64,000 nucleotides of DNA from assembly GCA_026874595.1 (NCBI GenBank), contig CM049317.1:18745882-18809881 (forward strand), in the 5' to 3' direction. The notes beneath the pieces were generated by a model. The model was not told the DNA's origin. It saw nothing but the letters and a program-made list of their open reading frames with translations, and ran no database searches. Shown here one piece after another: positions 60,768-64,000 of this stretch (its first letter is position 1; each line of letters opens with the position of its first letter). The position numbers and the translations under genes were made by a program. This DNA is from Sipunculus nudus (lineage: Eukaryota > Annelida > Sipuncula > Golfingiida > Sipunculidae).

Positions 60768-61611
60768 TGAAAAATTTTTTTTTTTTTGTGCAGCGAGTAC
60801 TCTATCGTGGTAAAGGAACATATGAAAAGTGATGACTATTAAGGAGGTGATGAATTTTCATATATATATATATATATATAATGCGCAAGATATATTTTGT
60901 AGATAATTTATGAGATCCAGAGGTGATGCCTATCACGTGTATCTACTAAGACGTGATGCCATGAATTAGAAAAAATTACAATGCATATAACTTATAAAAT
61001 TAAAGCTGGGGCCAGTGTTTATCACCCTGCAGTCCTAAAAATCCGTACGGCACTCTTCACCGTGCGGTGACCGCAGCGGGTTGTGACCGAGGCTATATAC
61101 CAATGTTTGCCAACTTTGGCGCAAGTACCTCGTTTACCAAAAGCTTTTGGATAACAGGCTTATACATATATCATAGAGGCGTTATAAGAACTATTCATAA
61201 CAGGAATTAACTAATACCTATATACATTTCATTACCATGTACGCAGAGTAAACCAGAAATCCCACATATCCTATCGAAAGGTTAGCGGAATAGCCGACTT
61301 TAAGACCACGGAATATCATTTCAAGCTGTTTCCATGTATAAGAAATAGCATATTATTGTTACGATTATTATTATGTAAAATGACATAAACAAAAGCTTCA
61401 AATACCTTATAAACCTCTCCTCAAACCCTTCTGCTGCATGACGTCGTCCTACTTATTACAAATCAGGAAGTTCAGATATGTCGCGTTTTTTGTCTATTCC
61501 GATCGCTGAGATACCGACACATATTGTAAGATAAAGAGAGGCACAAGTTCAAAACCAAAGTAGGCCAGTAGTTATTTATTCATGTGTTACTCACAAATTA
61601 GCTATCTAAAT
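60768..61611. other. upstream region of gene 4; no coding exon seen
   Basis: Includes a T-run beside the gene 4 acceptor and (TA)n at 60860-60880. A - strand donor-like TTATAAG|GTATTT near 61407 could close a short noncoding exon of gene 4, but this is weak. Confidence 0.25.
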
Positions 61612-61767
61612 TTTATTGCACCTAGTTTAGATCGAGCACTTGGCCTCATGTATAAAGTGTCCTAAACCCCGAGCAACACAACATTTTACAGCAGTAAGCA
61701 GACGACACGTAAGCGTGCCAAGTAGCAACTAAGACCTTCGTCGTGAAGTGTTTAAGGTCGTCGACGC

Positions 61768-61960
61768 TCAGCACTTGACGGTAATAACAGATAAGCTTTT
61801 TTTTAATACTGGACTTTTGTTCACACCGTGTATATCTATACAGTCGGTGTACTCAGTATCCAAATATAATGTGTTGTCACCAAACATGAATTTGTAGGTG
61901 AGACGTTTACCAGGTAAGTCACACATGTCTGAACTATCTTCATGACTTGATGACACTAGC
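61768..61960 (-). CDS. possible terminal coding exon of an unidentified gene
   Basis: On the - strand, after the acceptor GTGGTATACAG (ending at 61961), a frame runs LVSSSHEDSSDMCDLPGKR, then TYKFMFGDNTLYLDTEY.. to a TGA at 61768 (about 63 residues, phase 2 start). AATAAA on the - strand at 61617-61612 lies about 150 nt after the stop, as expected for a last exon. The composition is less biased than nearby noise. I recognise no domain, and no upstream exon was found in the remaining 2 kb, so chance is possible. Confidence 0.3.
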
Positions 61961-62204
61961 CTGTATACCACACCAAAAAAATACGCTGTTATTCAATAAG
62001 ATTTCTTATACATTTATACATGCAAGTGCTTTTGACAAACGTTATGTTATAGAAGGGTAAGGTACGGATTCTAGTAATTTTAGTCATTAATATTCAACTT
62101 AAACTTAATATCTAATAAGTTGTACTTAAAATGTTGGCTATCATCAGCATTAAGTCATTCATTATAGTACACGCATGTAATAAGAACGAGCACCATCACT
62201 ACCT

Positions 62205-62290
62205 ATTATAATAATAATAATAATTATTATTATTATTATTTATCATCATCATTTTCATTACTATTATTATCATAAAATGCCACATGAGCT
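62205..62290. repeat. (ATA)n/(TTA)n microsatellite
   Basis: AATAAT units followed by TTATTA units form a short AT palindrome; the - strand poly-Asn/Tyr frame here is an artefact. Confidence 0.7.
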
Positions 62291-62761
62291 GTAAAGAGAA
62301 TAATAAAAAAAAATTATTACACAGTTTAAAATATCTAGAAAGGAAAAATAAATGTAATATAATACTTCTACTGGTCAAATGCAAACCCCTGAAGGCTTCA
62401 ATAAAGTTCAAACCAACAGAAAACCGGTATCTATGGTCTTAAAGGATGCTTCACACTATAACAAATAAACAATTTATTTGTTTCAGATTTACTGACATCT
62501 GGCATAGGAGTAAAATCGATTAATTATAAAAGCTGTCACTGTGTATGCGGATAGAAAGTCCGCAAGGATATTGTAGGATTATCTGATTAATACCATCGGA
62601 AATTCCACTCTGAATGATTAATTTGCTCCCCTGCTGAGCCAAACTACACTGTTAACACTTGATCGTATGCATTACCAGAGACATTAATATAATGCTCATG
62701 TAAAATAGGTAGGGTCACCTTTACTTGTGACAAATTTGCGAGAAAGGGGTAAAATTGTTAG

Positions 62762-62999
62762 GAACAGACTGGGGCCTGGACAGTTGATGGGTAAAATGCT
62801 CGGCTCTCTCCGCTGGCGTCCCAGGTTTGATCCCCGGCGTGGTTTTGAGAGTGGGTTGTAGTTGCCCGTCCAAGGTCGGTGGTTTTACCCGGGACCTCCG
62901 GTTTCCTCAACCTCTAGTCTACCGAACGTCACAATCTGAGTTATGGGGAGTGCCGCGATTATAATAACTATTTGTTCAGTCTATGTAAAATAAATAAGT
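62762..62999 (+). mobile_element. tRNA-derived SINE (family 1), complete copy
   Basis: The tRNA-like head has a B-box GGTTTGATCCCC at 62824-62835 and an A-box-like GATGGGTAAAATGCTCGG upstream. The body contains GTTGCCCGTCCAAGGTCGGT, GGGACCTCCGGTTTCCTC and 'TAATAACTATTTGTTCAG', then a 'GTAAAATAAATA' tail. The body is found in reverse at 44201-44350. Confidence 0.7.
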
Positions 63000-64000
63000 T
63001 TATATTTATAAACATGTTTCTTCCAGTTGGTATGTGTGTCTTGGTAGGAATAATGATAAAGTATAAAACATGAGAGGCGGATTTAGGGGTTTTCACCTGG
63101 CACGGGAGGTGTGAGCCAATCAAAAATTTACCAAAATAAACATACACCAACTTGTGCATTTTATAATGACGTGAGCTGTCTTTTTATAGCGGGTTTTTGA
63201 AATAAACATATCAATAACTGCTATAGCCCGAGGACCCCTATCCCCCTGGAACCGTGCTTGAATAAAGTAATAATATTCAAATATAAAAAAAATCAGTTTA
63301 TTAATTCCTCTGCAGGACAACCGGATGAAAGGCGCTGGCCTATTGGTTCACGTATACTTGTTTCCTGCAAGATGAGCAGCGAAATTTCGCTTTTCTAAAG
63401 AGCCGAATGCCGAAACACATGTTTACCATTTTATATTTAAGATAAGCGTTGGTATATAGTCGGATATATAGCGCCTATCCACATTTTGACCCAATTAGGC
63501 GCAGGAAACAGAAGTCGTTTGCTTGGATATATGAATGATGATATTTTTAACTGTTTGGACATTTTTACATGTTTTGTGTCTATGAAAGGTTTGGTCTTAC
63601 GGGCTTTTTTTCACACTTGTGCACTTCTCAGGGCATAGAACCCAAACAACCGAAACAGGTGCTGGAAAGTATCAGTATCAGTTTTAATTTGGCCGCTTCA
63701 TCCTGACTTGTGACCAGCCATTCCTTGGCTGAGATGGTGCATCCTTTTGATATAAGCATTGGCCTTTTACTTTAAAATTACAAAAAAAAATACATGTTAT
63801 AAACCAAGTGGAGCACCGTTGTTGAATATATTGATATAATAGGTACACATCTCTAGTAAACGTCTCTGTTCCCACTTTAGTTTTATTATATTAAGTGAAA
63901 CATATCTACTAACACCACGCGTAGACATGCAAAAATTAGTCTTAATTTAAAGTGTCTTATTGGAGATGACAGATATTAGCAATGTAAATGTGTTCGGGTC
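63000..64000. other. no gene seen
   Basis: No exon, repeat family or RNA gene was recognised in the last kilobase. Confidence 0.3.

Noticed and set aside
62762-62840. tRNA-like A and B boxes suggesting a tRNA gene
   Set aside because: No cloverleaf or acceptor stem can be formed, and the sequence continues into a repeated SINE body and tail.

Overview
This is eukaryotic, AT-rich, intron-containing DNA. It is almost certainly from an invertebrate and most likely from a bivalve or other mollusc. That reading rests on short spliced exons with GT/AG borders, long (TA)n tracts and homopolymer G/C runs, tRNA-derived SINEs, many palindromic MITE-like repeats, and two copies of an element whose hairpin start, run of 'TCCGTC/TGTCC' words and 'CATGGGTC..CTTGTTAT' end resemble a repeat class common in mollusc genomes. 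There are no operons, rRNA genes, canonical tRNA genes or CRISPR arrays. Most long open frames here are repeat or AT-rich noise; the real genes had to be assembled from short exons.

Left part (1-13.8 kb, + strand): the 3' end of a tetraspanin gene of the TSPAN13/TSPAN31 group. It has two alternative last exons (3071-3145 and 12954-13028), each coding a 24-residue tail ending in [11 protein letters not shown] and each with its own poly(A) signal. Two large copies of one transposable element (4841-7289 and 8976-12140) lie between them. From 13.8 to 25.5 kb there is no recognisable gene, only MITEs, a dispersed repeat, a 1.1-kb minisatellite with 16-bp units, and a jerky/Tigger-like transposon relic.

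Middle part (25.6-46.2 kb, - strand): two tandem paralogues of a P-loop GTPase resembling the interferon-induced protein 44 (IFI44/IFI44L) family. Gene 1 (CDS 30332-25608, 356 aa) has a noncoding first exon with a TATA box. Gene 2 (CDS 46124-40142, 351 aa) matches it in intron phases and in the lengths of its internal exons (136, 109 and 198 nt). Each shows G1 (GLQGxGKS/T), a G3-like WDCPG and a G4-like TKKD motif on three separate exons.

Right part (50.3-60.8 kb): two more paralogues that I cannot assign to a named family. They are tail to tail: gene 3 (+, 50331-55274, 273 aa) and gene 4 (-, 60750-58072, 280 aa). Each has a basic, divergent N-terminal exon followed by a conserved alpha/beta core on three exons, the first two of identical length (145 and 123 nt). 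The core looks loosely like a TIR / nucleoside-deoxyribosyltransferase-type Rossmannoid fold. Gene 2 and gene 3 are head to head about 4.2 kb apart. IFI44-like GTPases are linked to innate immunity in animals, so this block of two duplicated gene pairs is a candidate immune-type cluster, and the unknown pair is the most interesting item. A possible last exon of one more - strand gene lies at 61960-61768.
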